Positions 32,970 through 44,205 of a stretch of 64,000 bases of DNA are shown here, in pieces. Source of the stretch: Trichostrongylus colubriformis (lineage: Eukaryota > Nematoda > Chromadorea > Rhabditida > Trichostrongylidae); the NCBI GenBank assembly GCA_963978905.1, contig OZ022256.1:39976001-40040000 (forward strand). The letters run 5' to 3'. Every line of letters starts with the position of its first letter. Position 1 is the first letter of the stretch. The position numbers and the translations under genes were made by a program. Below the pieces are notes generated by a model, which searched no databases, was not told the DNA's origin, and saw nothing but the letters and a program-made list of their open reading frames with translations.

Positions 32970-35225
32970 ACAAGTCTAGTGCGGATGATAGTGGGGACGA
33001 GACGAAGACCGTCACAGGCGAATGCGGAATGGGAAATGTTACTTTTTTAGATTAGGGTGGTGGGACAGCTTCTGCTGGTCAGCAATTACGATATTGTGCG
33101 CGATGAGGCCCCAGTGCGAACTCCGGCGATAGTCCATACTGAACGAACGGCTCTTCAAAGTTCGACTGCTCGTATGGAGATACGTGGAAGCTGTGAGGGA
33201 ACCATGGAAGTAGTGCCTGCATGAAAAAGCAAAACGATTGTTTCTTCCGGGCGACTGGGTACGATATTGGGTCCATGGCGAATGTTGCGTACTCATGTTG
33301 CGGAACGTGTAACCGGTCCATGGGTCCTGGAGGTGGAAAGGGGGCAAGAACGTGGCACGTGCTGGTCATTTAGCGTGCAGGTGCAAAGTGCATCAGCGGT
33401 AGCGGAGCGACAGATATCTCAAGCGACTGGTGAAGAAAATAACAATTTGGCAGTATTTTTTTTTGTATGTATTGGTCGATGCGTGATTTATTTTGATTGT
33501 TGTTTATGACGACAAATGCGGAACGTTACACTTTTTCAGCGACTCGTGCGAAACACAAAGTTGTGGCTGCGCGGGTCTTTCTTTTACCAAAGCTAGTGCG
33601 GAAAAACAAATTTTTTGCGGTCCATGTGGTTGAGCCAAATGGTTCTTGCGATAAGTGCGGAAGTCCATTCTGCGATGGAACCCCCCCCCCTTTTTTTTTT
33701 TGGAGGTGAGTAAAAGAAACTACTATTTTATTGTTCGGTGAATGCGCTACAAGTGAACATTGAGTAAGAGGATTTCTTTTTTGATGGCAAGTGCAAGGAA
33801 ACACCTTCGCGAAAAATGCGCTTTTTTCTCCCTTTTTCCTTTTTGGCGGCGCTCTCAAATAATTATACTGGTAAACCATATATGCATGCGCGCTTTCGCG
33901 GAATTATTGAACAATGGGAGGTCCTCGATATTGGTTTCTGTGTACTTGCTGTGCGCAACCAAGTCACGTGATGCACGGTAGACTTGCATGCCCTGGTCTG
34001 TCTTTGTGCGGCATCGAAATCGCTATGAATATTACCTCATCAAAATCAACTTAAAAGGTTAGCATCAACAATAATTCGCTTCCTAAACGTGGAATTAGTC
34101 CAGCATTCTGCTGAATAGTGCATTTCCTTGCACAAGAAGAGTACTTCTTTGGAAAGGCGTCCTCAGAACTTCTCTCCTTTCTCTCGAATGGGTAGATGGA
34201 CCATCTGAGGTTCGCGACCTCCTGAGCCTCCTTCTACGAAGAGGTCTGCGCAAACTCTTCATCCAGATCTTGGCCTTTCTTGGACCTGCGTTCCTTTCAC
34301 CTTCGCTCTCTTGCAGGGATCCTTGATATGTACGGCTCATTTTAAATGACGTACTGCACAATGGATCAGACCTTACAGAATTGCCTGGAAAGTAGAGGAA
34401 AGTGTAACTCTTTTTGGTCAATGTAGCAATGTGACGGAAACAAATCGGCATAAGATCGAGGGTGTATGAATAAGTCCTAATGTTTTATGTTGCATATCTC
34501 TCTACCAATAAAATTATGGAAGATAAGTTCACATAGAATCATACAAAATTTGTGTAGAAATGAAAATGCGACCGATAAAAGGTGTCACCTAGGGATAAAG
34601 TCAAAAAGGGTAACATTACGGCTATAGGGTGGATGATCAATAGTTGGTTTTCTTTGGGAGCAGGGCTTTCGCGCCAGTGCGCATAATTGCGATTGAAGCG
34701 CCTTTTTTAACTTTGTATGAAGGAGGGGCTGTGCCCTTTGTGAAAATTCAACAGAGTCTATATGTGGATGCGGGTACGTTGATTTTTCTGTGTTTGCTCT
34801 AATTTCCAAATAGCTAACGAGCTGTTACAAGTTTCCACTGATTATACGAACGTTCGCGGAACGGTCCCTTATCAATGCTGGTGTTGATTTTGGTAATTAG
34901 TCAACGGGCAATGGCTCCATGACAGTTTGTCGTCTGCAGTAATGACAACGTCGTTTTCACAAGGCGGTGTCGTTGTATACTTGAGCTTTACATTCGCAGT
35001 CGGTGGCATTCCGGTTGTGCCGAGAGGTAATCTGTATGCCACAATTCCCGGAAATTGTGCAGAGCTTCAAGAGATTTCCTGTACCAGGCTATTCGTTTGA
35101 GCGCTGCAGTAGCGAACTCATTGGGATAGATGGTCTAATGGCGATGGGTGGAGCTCGACTTCGGTGGAAATGGAGTCGATAGGCTTAACGAGGAAGGTCT
35201 TCCAACTCATGACGCGCTTTTTGAA
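32970..35225. other. No confident gene
   Basis: Mirror frames occur at 33039-33369 (-), 33497-33709 (+) and 33526-33879 (-). A - strand frame at 34095-34451 (118 codons) encodes a strongly Arg-rich stretch (KSLRRPLRRRRLRRSR) but has no recognisable domain or splice support. C and T homopolymers (about 10 each) sit at 33690-33710. Confidence 0.3.
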
Positions 35226-35228
35226 AGT

Positions 35229-36482
35229 TGTTTTTTGCATGTATGGGGGTGCGTGCAAGAATCATATAACTGATGTCCATTTTTGCTGAGCGGCCCTACG
35301 AATGCTAAAAAAGGGGTTGATGGTTCGATCCCCACTGAGGACAAATTTTTGCAAAATTTAGATTTCCAGTTTTTGGGCTCGTAAACATTTGAATATGAAG
35401 ATTAAGTGCAGTAATCACATTTAGAACCCCGGACTGCCCTCTACTGCCAGTTTTCAGCAAGTTTGACACTCCAACTTTTTGACCTTTTAGCGCTCATAGC
35501 GCACGAACGAGGCGTTTTTGCGTAAAACGGATTCGATATTCGTGTTCAGCAGGTCGAACTACTACCAGGGGTGAGTTTCCAGCCCAATCGGAGTTTTGAC
35601 CCAAATTCGAAAATTTGAGCTGGGCATTGGTATACCTTCGACTGCACGTTCAACGAAGGAGACGACGGTATTACTTGTCAACAAATCCTGACTATTTCTC
35701 TTGCTTGATGCTTGGTTGGTCAAGTTATAACGATAGGCATCCATGTTGCGCATATTTCACTGATTTTCAGCGATTTTGTTAGTTACTCACTCTACAAATA
35801 GAAAGGGCACCATGTATCCATGACAAACGTCTTTCTCGAAGTTAGGGTCAAAATTTGGAATTGGCTAAAAATGCGCCACTAGAGGTAGTTTGACCCCCTG
35901 AACACGAATATGGCACTCATTTTGAGCGAAATCGCGGATTTCGAGCGCTACGGGCCCTTATGTGTCCAAAAAAGTCAGATCACCAGACTCACTGAAAATT
36001 CGTAAACGAAGTCATTTTGGCATGCTCTCAACGAAAATCATAGTCATTTGGCATAAACAGACATATCTGAAGATGAAAAAGTGAAGGCAAAAACAAATGC
36101 AAAACTTCGCCAGGACCCGAACCGCCAACCCATGCCTTACGACCGATTGAGAATCCGTTGTCGTATCCTGTAGGCCATCCGGTCGCTGCACCATACCCAC
36201 ATCGGGGAACTGTTGTGAAACTGCTGCACACTTTTAGTACATGGTGGAGGCAAGATCTCATTTTTCCCGTATTTGACTTTGTTTTGGATATGAAATGGAA
36301 GAACACCTTTGGATCTGCTCATGGTCAAGCTTACAAGGAGTATGCGTTACAATAAGTGGGTTAAAATCGCCTTTTTGGAAAAAATTTTTTTACTCCTTTT
36401 TTTGCATTCGTAGGGTCGCTCAGCAAAAATGGAAGTTAGTTATATGTTTCATGTAGGTACCCCCATATAATGGAAAAAACCG
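35229..36482. mobile_element. 1.25-kb TIR element, non-autonomous
   Basis: Terminal inverted repeats of ~110 bases: the left (35229-35345) and the complement of the right (36360-36482) share CATATAACT, TTTTTGCTGAGCG and CCCTACGAATGC. A third, single-ended relative lies at 45900-46120. The left TIR holds TTGCTGAGCGGC and, 33 bases on, GGTTCGATCCCC, which resemble pol III A and B boxes. No transposase is recognisable inside. On its right it abuts the BEL/Pao integrase relic. Confidence 0.7.
36095..36200 (-). repeat. tRNA-like segment (possible SINE head) inside the TIR element
   Basis: On the - strand, GATGGCCTACAGGATAC fits a pol III A box and GGCGGTTCGGGTCCTGG a B box, with GGATTCTCAATCGG between them at anticodon-arm position. 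The T stem does not pair well and no intact acceptor stem is seen, so this is a tRNA relic or SINE head, not a working tRNA gene. Confidence 0.45.
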
Positions 36483-36484
36483 TT

Positions 36485-36790
36485 CCCCAAAAGCGCGTCA
36501 TGACCTTAAAGACCTCCCTTGTAAGCGCGCCAGACAGAGTGTCCCTCTTCCTGGACGGTGTTAGTGGTCGAGAATTTACGACTGCTTTTATTTCCGTGAC
36601 CACAATATGCAACTCCTCAAGAGTTGAAAATGCAACCCTACAGTATTCCTGAACGCTATTTTTAACAACTGCACCAAACGCTCGCAGAATCCTCCTTTCC
36701 AGGAGTGTAGCTGTGTTGTTAAAGCCCCCTGATTTTACGGCTTGGATTAAAGTGTGCAATAGCAAAGGTTGTACAGGCACGTGTAGCATT
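36485..36790 (-). pseudogene. BEL/Pao retrotransposon integrase relic
   Basis: The - strand frame contains LERRILRAFGAVVKNSVQEY, then FSTLEELHIVVTEIKAVVN and SRPLT. In BEL/Pao polyproteins the end of the integrase core reads similarly (an LTxEEL-like stretch, then E(I/V)(E/K)AxxNSRPL). It is cut at its 3' side by the TIR element at 35229-36482. Further decayed pol sequence lies upstream on the same strand (37334-38085). Confidence 0.75.
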
Positions 36791-36799
36791 TGTTTATTA

Positions 36800-38500
36800 C
36801 GGCGTAACTTTTGTACTATAACCCACCATAATACATCGCAATAGGGGTTTATATACAGGCAAATGTGGGTGGTGCATAGATATGGTCTAAATCCTGGACC
36901 GGTCCAGTGGAGACACTCCTGTCAGGAGATGAAAGAGTGCACCGCGCCAGGAGCAACACCTGGGATACATAGTTGCACACTTATGATACCGCGAGGTCGT
37001 GCCTGCGGTATCTTTTCAATAGGTGCTAACCTAAGATATGTCCTAGGGTAAACAACTTAAAACATGTTATCATACAATTCTAGCTGTTAATTGATAAGAA
37101 TGAAATATTATGGCTGTAAATCCATAACAAATAGGTCGCCACGGTCCAGTTTCTGTATGATGCTAGTTAAAGCGTCGTCGGTCTCGCGCAAAGTACTAGT
37201 TGTATTTCCGCCAAATTGTGTGAGATATACCTCTGCACGCGTTAAATTTAGGAGAGGCTAGCAAAAACTCTTGAGCTGTGCTATTCACGATCAGTTAATG
37301 GATTCTTGTCGCCATGAATGCTGTAGAACATATCTAGACTTTGTTGGCGACGCGTGTATACTGCAACAGCTCAAAGGGCCAAGATAATCGATATCCACGT
37401 TCTGGAGAGAATAATGCACGTGAATAGAGTTTCCTTACTGGTGTGGGAATTGACGGTATAAAGTAGCTTACGCGTACAGTAACGATGGTGGAGTAAGTTA
37501 CCAAGTGGTACCGCTTCAGGTGATGACGGTTAACAATTAAGGTGGCTGATTTGTATCGCGGTAGAAGCAGTAATGGCACCGATGCATGAGGCCTATGCGG
37601 ACTGAACAACGAATCAGACAATTATTCGCTCCTTTCGTGCCGCACTTAGATAGAGGTAGTTGCTGCAGGAAATGTTCATGTCAACGGTAATGCCCATAAT
37701 CACGTCCCTGCAATGTAAGTTTCTGCAGCCATTGAGCTGTTCTTTGGACTGATGCACGCGACTTGTGGAAAGGATCTTTTTTAGGCACTCCTGCATGACC
37801 GCTGAAGTGCAAAGAAAGATTCTGCTATGTAGAAAGGGCAAGATGTAGGTTGTAAGCCTGAATAGTTAGGTGTATTTATTTTTTTGAGGAGTGGCAGTAC
37901 TGATTTGAAATTGTGTCGATGTGTTGTGTAAACAGTGGGATAATTGGTTTGGTAGCCCTTCTTGCATTCGGGAGGAACTGTAAAATCTAGATGGGTGTCA
38001 GGCCTTACCTTGTTGGGTTGAATCAGGAGTGGCGATCTGTCCCCACGTATACTCTTCGCCTCTTTCGCTGATAGTGCAATCAACGGGTTTATTTTGCTAT
38101 GTTACATGGCTGAACTTGGAATCAATCCGTTGCTTCCGAAACGACGTTACTATGCTTCTGATGGTATTAAGCCTACTCTGCACGAATGCCTTAAGTTGAC
38201 GCGGCGAGTGGATCTAGCGTAGTGCGTTTGAGAATCAGATAACAGTACATTGCTGGACAGATGTATATCCAACTGCTGTACGACATATGAGCAAGATGAG
38301 TACTTATAAGAATCGTCAAGAGTTCAGCTCGCAGAACACGACTGACTTTAGGCCGATAAAATGTGATTTAATATGATGAGTGAGGTGTTGAGAATGTTGA
38401 CAACGCAATGAGAATAGGCACTATAGGTCCAAAGACTTCTGGAAACGTCTACGGACAGGGTGACGGTTGATACCCACGGTCAGTAGGGTCACTAAATCAC
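36800..38500 (-). pseudogene. Probable decayed BEL/Pao pol, upstream part
   Basis: A - strand frame at 37334-37621 includes ATLIVNRHHLKRYHLVTYS and VRVSYFIPSIPTPVRKLYSR, resembling the HxxxH-type integrase zinc-finger region of BEL/Pao (H..H, then a YWIP-like R..V stretch). Frames at 37614-37841 and 37781-38083 lie upstream on the same strand in shifted phases and have no firm motif. A palindromic stretch lies at 36905-37020 (ATACCGCGAGG ... CCTGCGGTAT). Order and strand fit one dead element with the integrase core at 36485-36790. Confidence 0.45.
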
Positions 38501-38780
38501 GCGGTGATCAAACACATCCCTTAAACTTGTTCTCTATAGCAGTTTTCTCTAGGAATATTTTGAAAAGCGAGTAGAGCGTTGTGGAATATGGAAGTGAAAA
38601 ATTGGGTGTAACAGATGACTCCAACAAAGTGGATATGCCCTGAAGTATGGGAGGCTCCATTTTAATTTTCTTACTATTCGAACATTCACATTCACTCAAG
38701 TATGTCCAGCAGCATCAACCACTCTTCAATACAACGTAACACACCTGCAAAGAGGATAGGATTTACATGAAAAGTGCCTG

Positions 38781-38923
38781 AATAATTTATGTTACAGGGC
38801 AAAGGTCAGAGGCTGTCACAGGGTCTAGGCTTAGGTCAAATCTTGAATTGAAATAATTTATGTCACAGGGAGGCCAGAGGCTGTCACAGGGTCTAGGCCT
38901 AGGTCGAATCTTGAATTTGGAAT
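38781..38923 (+). repeat. 71-base tandem duplication
   Basis: AATAATTTATGTTACAGGG through GCTGTCACAGGGTCTAGGC to CTTGAATTG occurs at 38781-38851 and, with few changes, 38852-38923. It lies just before the SDR pseudogene. Confidence 0.8.
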
Positions 38924-39036
38924 GAGTTTAGGTATTTCTGGAAGAGGATGTTTGATGAATGAGCAAAGTGGGTACTCGATGTGAGTTTGGAGCAGTTTCT
39001 GGACAAGTCAAGCTATGCAAAAATATCATCCTGCAG

Positions 39037-39350
39037 TCTGCTCTTAACTCTCTAGCGGAGACAATGTCCATCAATCTCGGGCCGAAGCATTCTTTACAGC
39101 ATCCTTCCATCCAGGACGAGTACGTACAAATGTGGGAGCAGAAGATGGAAAACTGTCAGTATTCGTGCTTAAACATAGCGGAACTTTCATTTTCGATTCG
39201 TGTCCATGATCTAGAAATACAGGCACTTATCGTTTCTAGCATTATGTCGGTTGAAGAACAGCGTCAGGGCTCATGTCTTCGTTTGCCAAAATGAACAAAT
39301 AGTATCATGACGATCACTTCAGCAGAGCTCTCGATCACATGGCTTACTGG
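39037..39350 (+). pseudogene. SDR pseudogene, remnants of exons 5 and 6
   Basis: CTGCAG at 39031-39036 precedes TCTGCTCTTAACTCTC, the start of exon 5 in the intact copies. The text then follows copy C (CATCCATCCAGGA-like) with about one base deleted, so the PGWV region is out of frame. From 39249 GTTGAAGAA restarts exon 6, but it has in-frame stops, and where the paralogues end in a stop the triplet is TGG (CTTACTGG, 39344-39351). The exon 6 end (TTCAGCAGAGCTCTCGATCACATGGCTTAC) reads like copy C's [10 protein letters not shown]. Exons 1-4 were not found nearby. The remnant lies between copies B and C on the same strand. Confidence 0.8.
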
Positions 39351-39529
39351 AAATGGCTGGAAACTTGGTTTGGCTGAATAAACCATAGAGAAGTCAGATT
39401 TGTAGGCTATGTCATCCTTTATAATGTCGGTGAGCTCTCGAAGACAGCGATTTGATAAGTGTGATAACAATCGATGGTAGCTAGCTGCATATATTTGATG
39501 TAGGATAATTAAAAAGTGACTAAATGGGG

Positions 39530-40040
39530 AGTCAGAACCGTCTCATGTCGTTTTCGTGTTTGATGTGTATTACATGTATGTAGTATTGTTTTCGATGTTA
39601 TATTCTTCTACCCCATATCCTATATGTTTATATATCCTTCGAGAACATCGGAAGCGTTGAATGCGGCGCCATATGAATCGCGCGGGATCTCGGGCATATA
39701 AACTAGGCTCGCTCTTCATGGTTTTCTTGCTCTTCGGTCGTCTGTCCTTTGCTCGATATTCGTTTCGCTGCCTCGGTATGTCGCATTTTTTTGTTCGGTC
39801 TCAATTTCTTGCTAAGTTTGTCGATATTCGCTTGCTCCTCTCGGCTTGGGTAGCTTGAATTTCTTACGCGCCGTAAGGGATCCTCATCGCCACTGCTGTC
39901 GTCTCGACCGTGTAGTTGTAACCGTGTTGTATTGTTAATCATTCGAATTTTTTCAAAACAAATTTTTTTTAACAAAGCGGGAAGCGGGAGTAAAGCCGAC
40001 TGCAGGTTGGAGTCCGTATAAAGTGTTTTGCACCGAATCA
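39530..40040 (+). repeat. 5' LTR of a non-autonomous LTR retrotransposon
   Basis: It begins GTCAGAACCGTC and ends TTTTGCACCGAATCA. It matches 41085-41516 along its length (TATTGTTTTCGATGTTATAT, CTACCCCATATCCTATATG, TTACGCGCCGTAAGG), with substitutions and an extra ~55-base block holding CATATAAACTAGG, a TATA-like promoter. ATTGGTGATTTGGGGGTCG follows as a primer-binding-like site. Confidence 0.85.
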
Positions 40041-41084
40041 ATTGGTGATTTGGGGGTCGTATCGATTCAGCTCCTGTTACGAGTGCGGTTGCGACAATGT
40101 ACTAGCCAACAGTGCGCACGGATGATCCGATAAGGAACGCGGTAATGTCGGCGTTGGTGAGCAAAGCATCTTAGTAAAGGAGATAGCCGCATTACGCTCG
40201 AAGTGATATGGAACTACTGATGCTCGCAAGTAGATGAGGTGATATAACGGTTAAAAGCAGCAAGATTATGTAACACTGAGCAGCTGGACCGCCATTTCCA
40301 CAATGTTACCTGAATGAAGTCCGCAGTGGATAGCGCGTCGTACAGATTTCAATTTTCCATGAGCCAAATAAGCGCATGAATCGTAGAAACGCTCACCGCT
40401 ATGGATAGTTTGAGAGAAACAAATCGTCCAATAAAAGACGAATTATATCAAAGAGCATTTGCAGATTCAGCATTCACGTCAAAATGTCGAGGACTTGGGT
40501 CCTACAATCGACGTTGTCCCGCCAAGAGAGACTGATGCAGATTCGCATCAGCGCTAGCTGCTGCTGCGCGCAATAGCACGCATACCATTGCTGTCGCACC
40601 TCCGCGTGGAAACGCGACGTATACTCAGAATAGACTGGAACTCAACAAAACTGCAGAACTTCCAAAAAAGTCGGTACATTTGATGTCTCGTAACGTCGTC
40701 AGCGTCATCTCGCTGATGGAGAGCAGGTTGGAGCCATCCCATGGACCGTCAGCGTACCCTAGTGAGTCACCTATGGATGCGTATTCAGTCGATCCATGGT
40801 CGAATATCTTAATACTATGCTCGAATACATCAAGGCAGAGGTGCAGCAACCGAGCCTAGTCAGAACAACACGTCGAGCGTAGCGTGTTCGTGAATACTTT
40901 CAGGAGAGGAACGAAAGGTGCCGATGAGCCAGAGGAGCACATACGTAACAGAATACTGCTACGCTAGTTCATCTCATCTACCGGCACCGGAAGCCGTGAA
41001 GCCTCGTGCAGACGTTGCCTTTCCATCATGTTACCCATTTGGATAACAAAGTGGCGAGGGCGCCACCTTCCCGCAGGAGGGACA
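40041..41084 (+). mobile_element. Internal region of the non-autonomous LTR element
   Basis: About 1.04 kb between two LTRs, far too short for gag-pol. It ends in CCCGCAGGAGGGACA, a purine-rich tract just before the second LTR. Only short frames occur (for example 40554-40742 and 40625-40849 on -); a gag remnant is possible but not recognisable. Size fits a TRIM/LARD-like element. Confidence 0.75.
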
Positions 41085-41516
41085 TGTCAGAACCGTCCCA
41101 TGGCTTTTTCTCTGTGTCTAATGTGTGTTACATGTATGCAGTATTGTTTTCGATGTTATATTCTTCTACCCCATATCCTATATGTTTATGCATCCTTTGA
41201 AATCATCGGGAGCGTCGAATGGGGCGGCATATGAATTGCGCGGGATCTTCGCTCGATATTCGTTTCGGTGCCTCGGTGTGTCGCAATTTTTTGTTTCGTC
41301 TCGATTTCTTGCTAAGTTTGTCATTATTCGGTTCGCTTCTGTCGGCTTGTAGCTTAGCTCTCTTACGCGCCGTAAGGTATCCTCATCGCCCGACCGTGCA
41401 GCAACTACGTTGTATTGTCAATCAATCTAATTTTTTTCTGAAGGTAATTTTTTGCCGATGGCTGCTGAACCCGGAGACAGGTTGAATTCCTGTCAGAAGT
41501 ACTTTGCACTGAGTCA
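41085..41516 (+). repeat. 3' LTR of the non-autonomous LTR retrotransposon
   Basis: Begins TGTCAGAACCGTC and ends TTTGCACTGAGTCA. Compared with the 5' LTR it lacks the block containing the TATA-like sequence (GGGATCTTCGCTCG joins directly). Divergence between the two LTRs is clear by eye, so the insertion is old. Confidence 0.85.
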
Positions 41517-41519
41517 GTG

Positions 41520-42625
41520 AATGGTCAGTTATTGAAGCCATTGAACAAAAGGGAGGAAGCAAAGTCATTTCCTGAGCGACCGTGAATTCATTTACTTCGC
41601 AATCTTTTAGCATAACAATTTGCAAGCACTTTCTGATTTCTGCTTTTGCATATATTCTTTCACGTAAATTTACTACCATTGTACATGTTTCCCTCATGAG
41701 AGGAGCGTCTCCCTTCCTACCCAACAGTCGGTTAATCGGTCGCTCTGTCTGAATATTTCATTCCGTCTGCAAATTAAGTAGATGGGCCGTAGGAAATGAG
41801 CTAAGTAGTTGATAACTCACAGAAATGGATAATTATTAAGTGGTGTTATAATTATGATCACACATTTCCGCTACCCCATAAAAGCGTCGTTAGCATATCC
41901 AGAAATACACTGACAGGGAGCAATTTTGGGCGACGGTAAGCCCCTGCAATTCATAGTTCGCCACAATTGCGCACACGACTCCTTGCCAATACGTCGTGTG
42001 AGAATTCATTAGATTTCGTTGCCATGAACAACTTTTCTTCATACTCTTCCGCATATTCTCCCTTGCAGTTTTACTAGTGTGTATGCTGCCGTTTGTCGTT
42101 TCACTTGAATGAAACCACATCCTTGTGCAACATCCACTTTCGGTCTCGCCGCCCTTCTCTGCCCGCCAAAAGCAGGCGAAACTCGATCACTGAAGTGTAG
42201 AGCTTGATGTGAAGCGCGCAAGGTCGCAGTAGCGCACCAGTGGCGCATTTTTCAATGCGAGTCTCGCTGCATATTATTCCTTGTGAGCTAGAATGTTCGG
42301 TTACAAAGAGCAGCATTTCGGAAGCAGCTCTTTCTTCAAGCTTTCTTCCTTCCCTCCCTCAGGTGCCTTTGAGAAAAACCCTGAAAATCGTGTCTGGGTT
42401 TTATATAAATTAAGTTGCGCAGGTCTATGGATATCGACCTAATTTTCTGCAGTCAGGGGATTTCATGGTCTTAGTCGGTCCATTCCGGGTTGACCAGTTC
42501 TCCCAATTTCACAAAACTCATGGAAGTGACTGGGAATGCATTCGCGGAATGAAACAACTGGAAGATATTAACCGGGCGAGCTGTGCTCTTTTCCCTGGAA
42601 TGCATTACTTTACGAGAGCTTATAT
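41520..42625. other. No gene recognised
   Basis: Minus-strand frames at 41422-41724, 41890-42120, 42039-42248 and 42101-42316 overlap in different phases without a domain. No repeat was noticed apart from short T-rich tracts. Confidence 0.3.
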
Positions 42626-42629
42626 TCTG

Positions 42630-42912
42630 GGCGGAGGTGGTGTAGTGACAGGTGGCGCACATCCCACTCTCATGGTGCGGGGATCAAATCCCTCACCAAC
42701 GCCCGTCCAGGCCAACCAAGCCTTTCATCCCTCCGGGGTCGGTGAATTGGTACCAGACTCGTCTGGGAGGATAAAAGCACTGACTTGTACATCGGCTGGC
42801 CATCGCAAGTCATTGTATAGGCCACATCACATTCACCAGCCATCACGATTCTGAATGGAACTAGAATGTGCGGCGCATCCCACAGAAGGGATTGATGAAC
42901 GCCAAAAACTTT
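42630..42912 (+). mobile_element. tRNA-derived SINE, copy 1
   Basis: TGGTGTAGTGACAGG (A box-like), then CACTCTCATGGTG and GGGATCAAATCCC (B box-like), head a ~280-base unit that continues through CACTGACTTGTACATC and CACATCACATTCACC to CGGCGCATCCCACAGA and a short A-rich end. A diverged second copy lies at 54382-54660. The pol III box spacing and the shared body make this a SINE family; the source tRNA is not identified. Confidence 0.75.
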
Positions 42913-43470
42913 ATCCTTTTTTTATATTCTGTGAACAATCCATTCCGGATCATAACCAATCCTCTGTTCTCCACGATATCGTACTCATTCTTCGATATTA
43001 TAATTAGCTGTCATGAGATGAGATTCTAGTAGCGCAATTCCCTCGTCCTTTGTTTGCAAGTTTTTCAGTGACAGCTCCTTCATGCAGTTTCTTCACAAAA
43101 AGCGTCCGCTTGAGCCCTGTTCGGAATTATTTAGTCATTGAGGGTATGACTCCGATGAGCTCAAAAGATGGATCAGGGTTGTCGATAATTCGTGCGATTT
43201 CTCTTTTCGATTAAGGTTATTGCATATGTAACGAGGGTTGGAATGAATGTGGTGATATTACATTTGCGAAAATTGAAAAAAAAAACTAAAATACCGAGTA
43301 GAGCTTCTGTGCATGCCCGATTTCAGCTCACAATCAAAATTTCAAGGCATGTACTGCCTTGATCCTTCAATGCTTCGATCGTTTCCATTTCTCAAATAGC
43401 AGTCCTATCACCACGTATACGTATACCAATATTATGATTATTGTGTGCTAATTATGGCTTGCATAAACTT
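42913..43470. other. No gene recognised
   Basis: AT-rich sequence without long frames; an A-run near 43278-43290. Nothing assignable. Confidence 0.3.
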
Positions 43471-43471
43471 T

Positions 43472-43626
43472 GTCAATGAAGTTGAGCAGAAATCACTCAT
43501 GCTGCTACATACAGCGGTATAGTTGTAAACACTAACGATGATTGCAAATAGTCAATGAAGTTGAGCAGAAATCACTGATGCTGCTACATAGCGGTATAGT
43601 TGTAAACACTACAGATGATTGCAAAC
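43472..43626 (+). repeat. 79-base tandem duplication
   Basis: GTCAATGAAGTTGAGCAGAA through GCGGTATAGTTGTAAACACT to GATTGCAAA occurs at 43472 and again at 43551 with a few changes. Confidence 0.85.
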
Positions 43627-43689
43627 ACTATATATGTTTTGTAAACACCATCTCATTTTGTCTCGTTCTGCTCTCATTTTAACACTTTG

Positions 43690-44205
43690 ACTAAACAACA
43701 CGACAAGGGAGGCGGCTTTAAATAGCTCTGACTGGGCGCTGTTGCATCGTGCCAGCGCTGTGGCTCCTCAAACGGATGACCAAAGATCTCAATACGCAAA
43801 CAAGCTGTTGCAGCAATCTCCTGTTTCAGGCAACTGTGTTTCCATCCTCTCTTTTTTTCTCTGCTATTCTCGGTAGGGTCAGACACCATAGGCCATCTGC
43901 GAAACTTGGCTAAACAACGTGACAAGGGAGACGGCTTCAAGTATACATGAATGACACCATGTGGGAAGCAAACGCTCCATGCATGGTACCTAGTGCAGGT
44001 ACACCTTACTGCTGAGCTTGGCGTTTACAAAGAAAGGTTGCAAATGGTCTCTGATGTCTGATCCTATTGGGAGGAGCAGAGAAAAGAAGGAGGGGAGCAA
44101 AGTTGTTTGCACCATTTGATTACGACAACAGCTTGTGAGAACTTTGGTCATCCGCTCACTGAACAGGAGCCAGACCGCTGGCATTATGCGACGGGGCATG
44201 GCTGG
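43690..44205. repeat. Foldback element 4 with an additional direct repeat
   Basis: CTCTGCTATTCTCGGTAGGG with GTCAGACACCATAGG (about 43858-43895) is mirrored by ATGGTCTCTGATGTCTGATC with GGGAGGAGCAGAG (about 44043-44083), and similarity extends outward on both sides. In addition, CTAAACAAC(A/G)(C/T)GACAAGGGAG with CGGCTT occurs directly at about 43691 and 43911. The frame at 43674-43940 (-) shows the resulting internal repetition and is not a gene. Confidence 0.5.

Noticed and set aside
34095..34451. Arg-rich 118-codon - strand frame
   Set aside because: Low-complexity basic stretch without domain, start context or neighbouring exons.
36095..36200. Functional tRNA gene on the - strand
   Set aside because: A and B box-like sites exist, but the acceptor and T stems do not pair; treated as a SINE head or tRNA relic.
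42630..42720. Functional tRNA gene
   Set aside because: Only the internal promoter boxes fit; there is a second, diverged copy with the same unrelated body, so it is a SINE.
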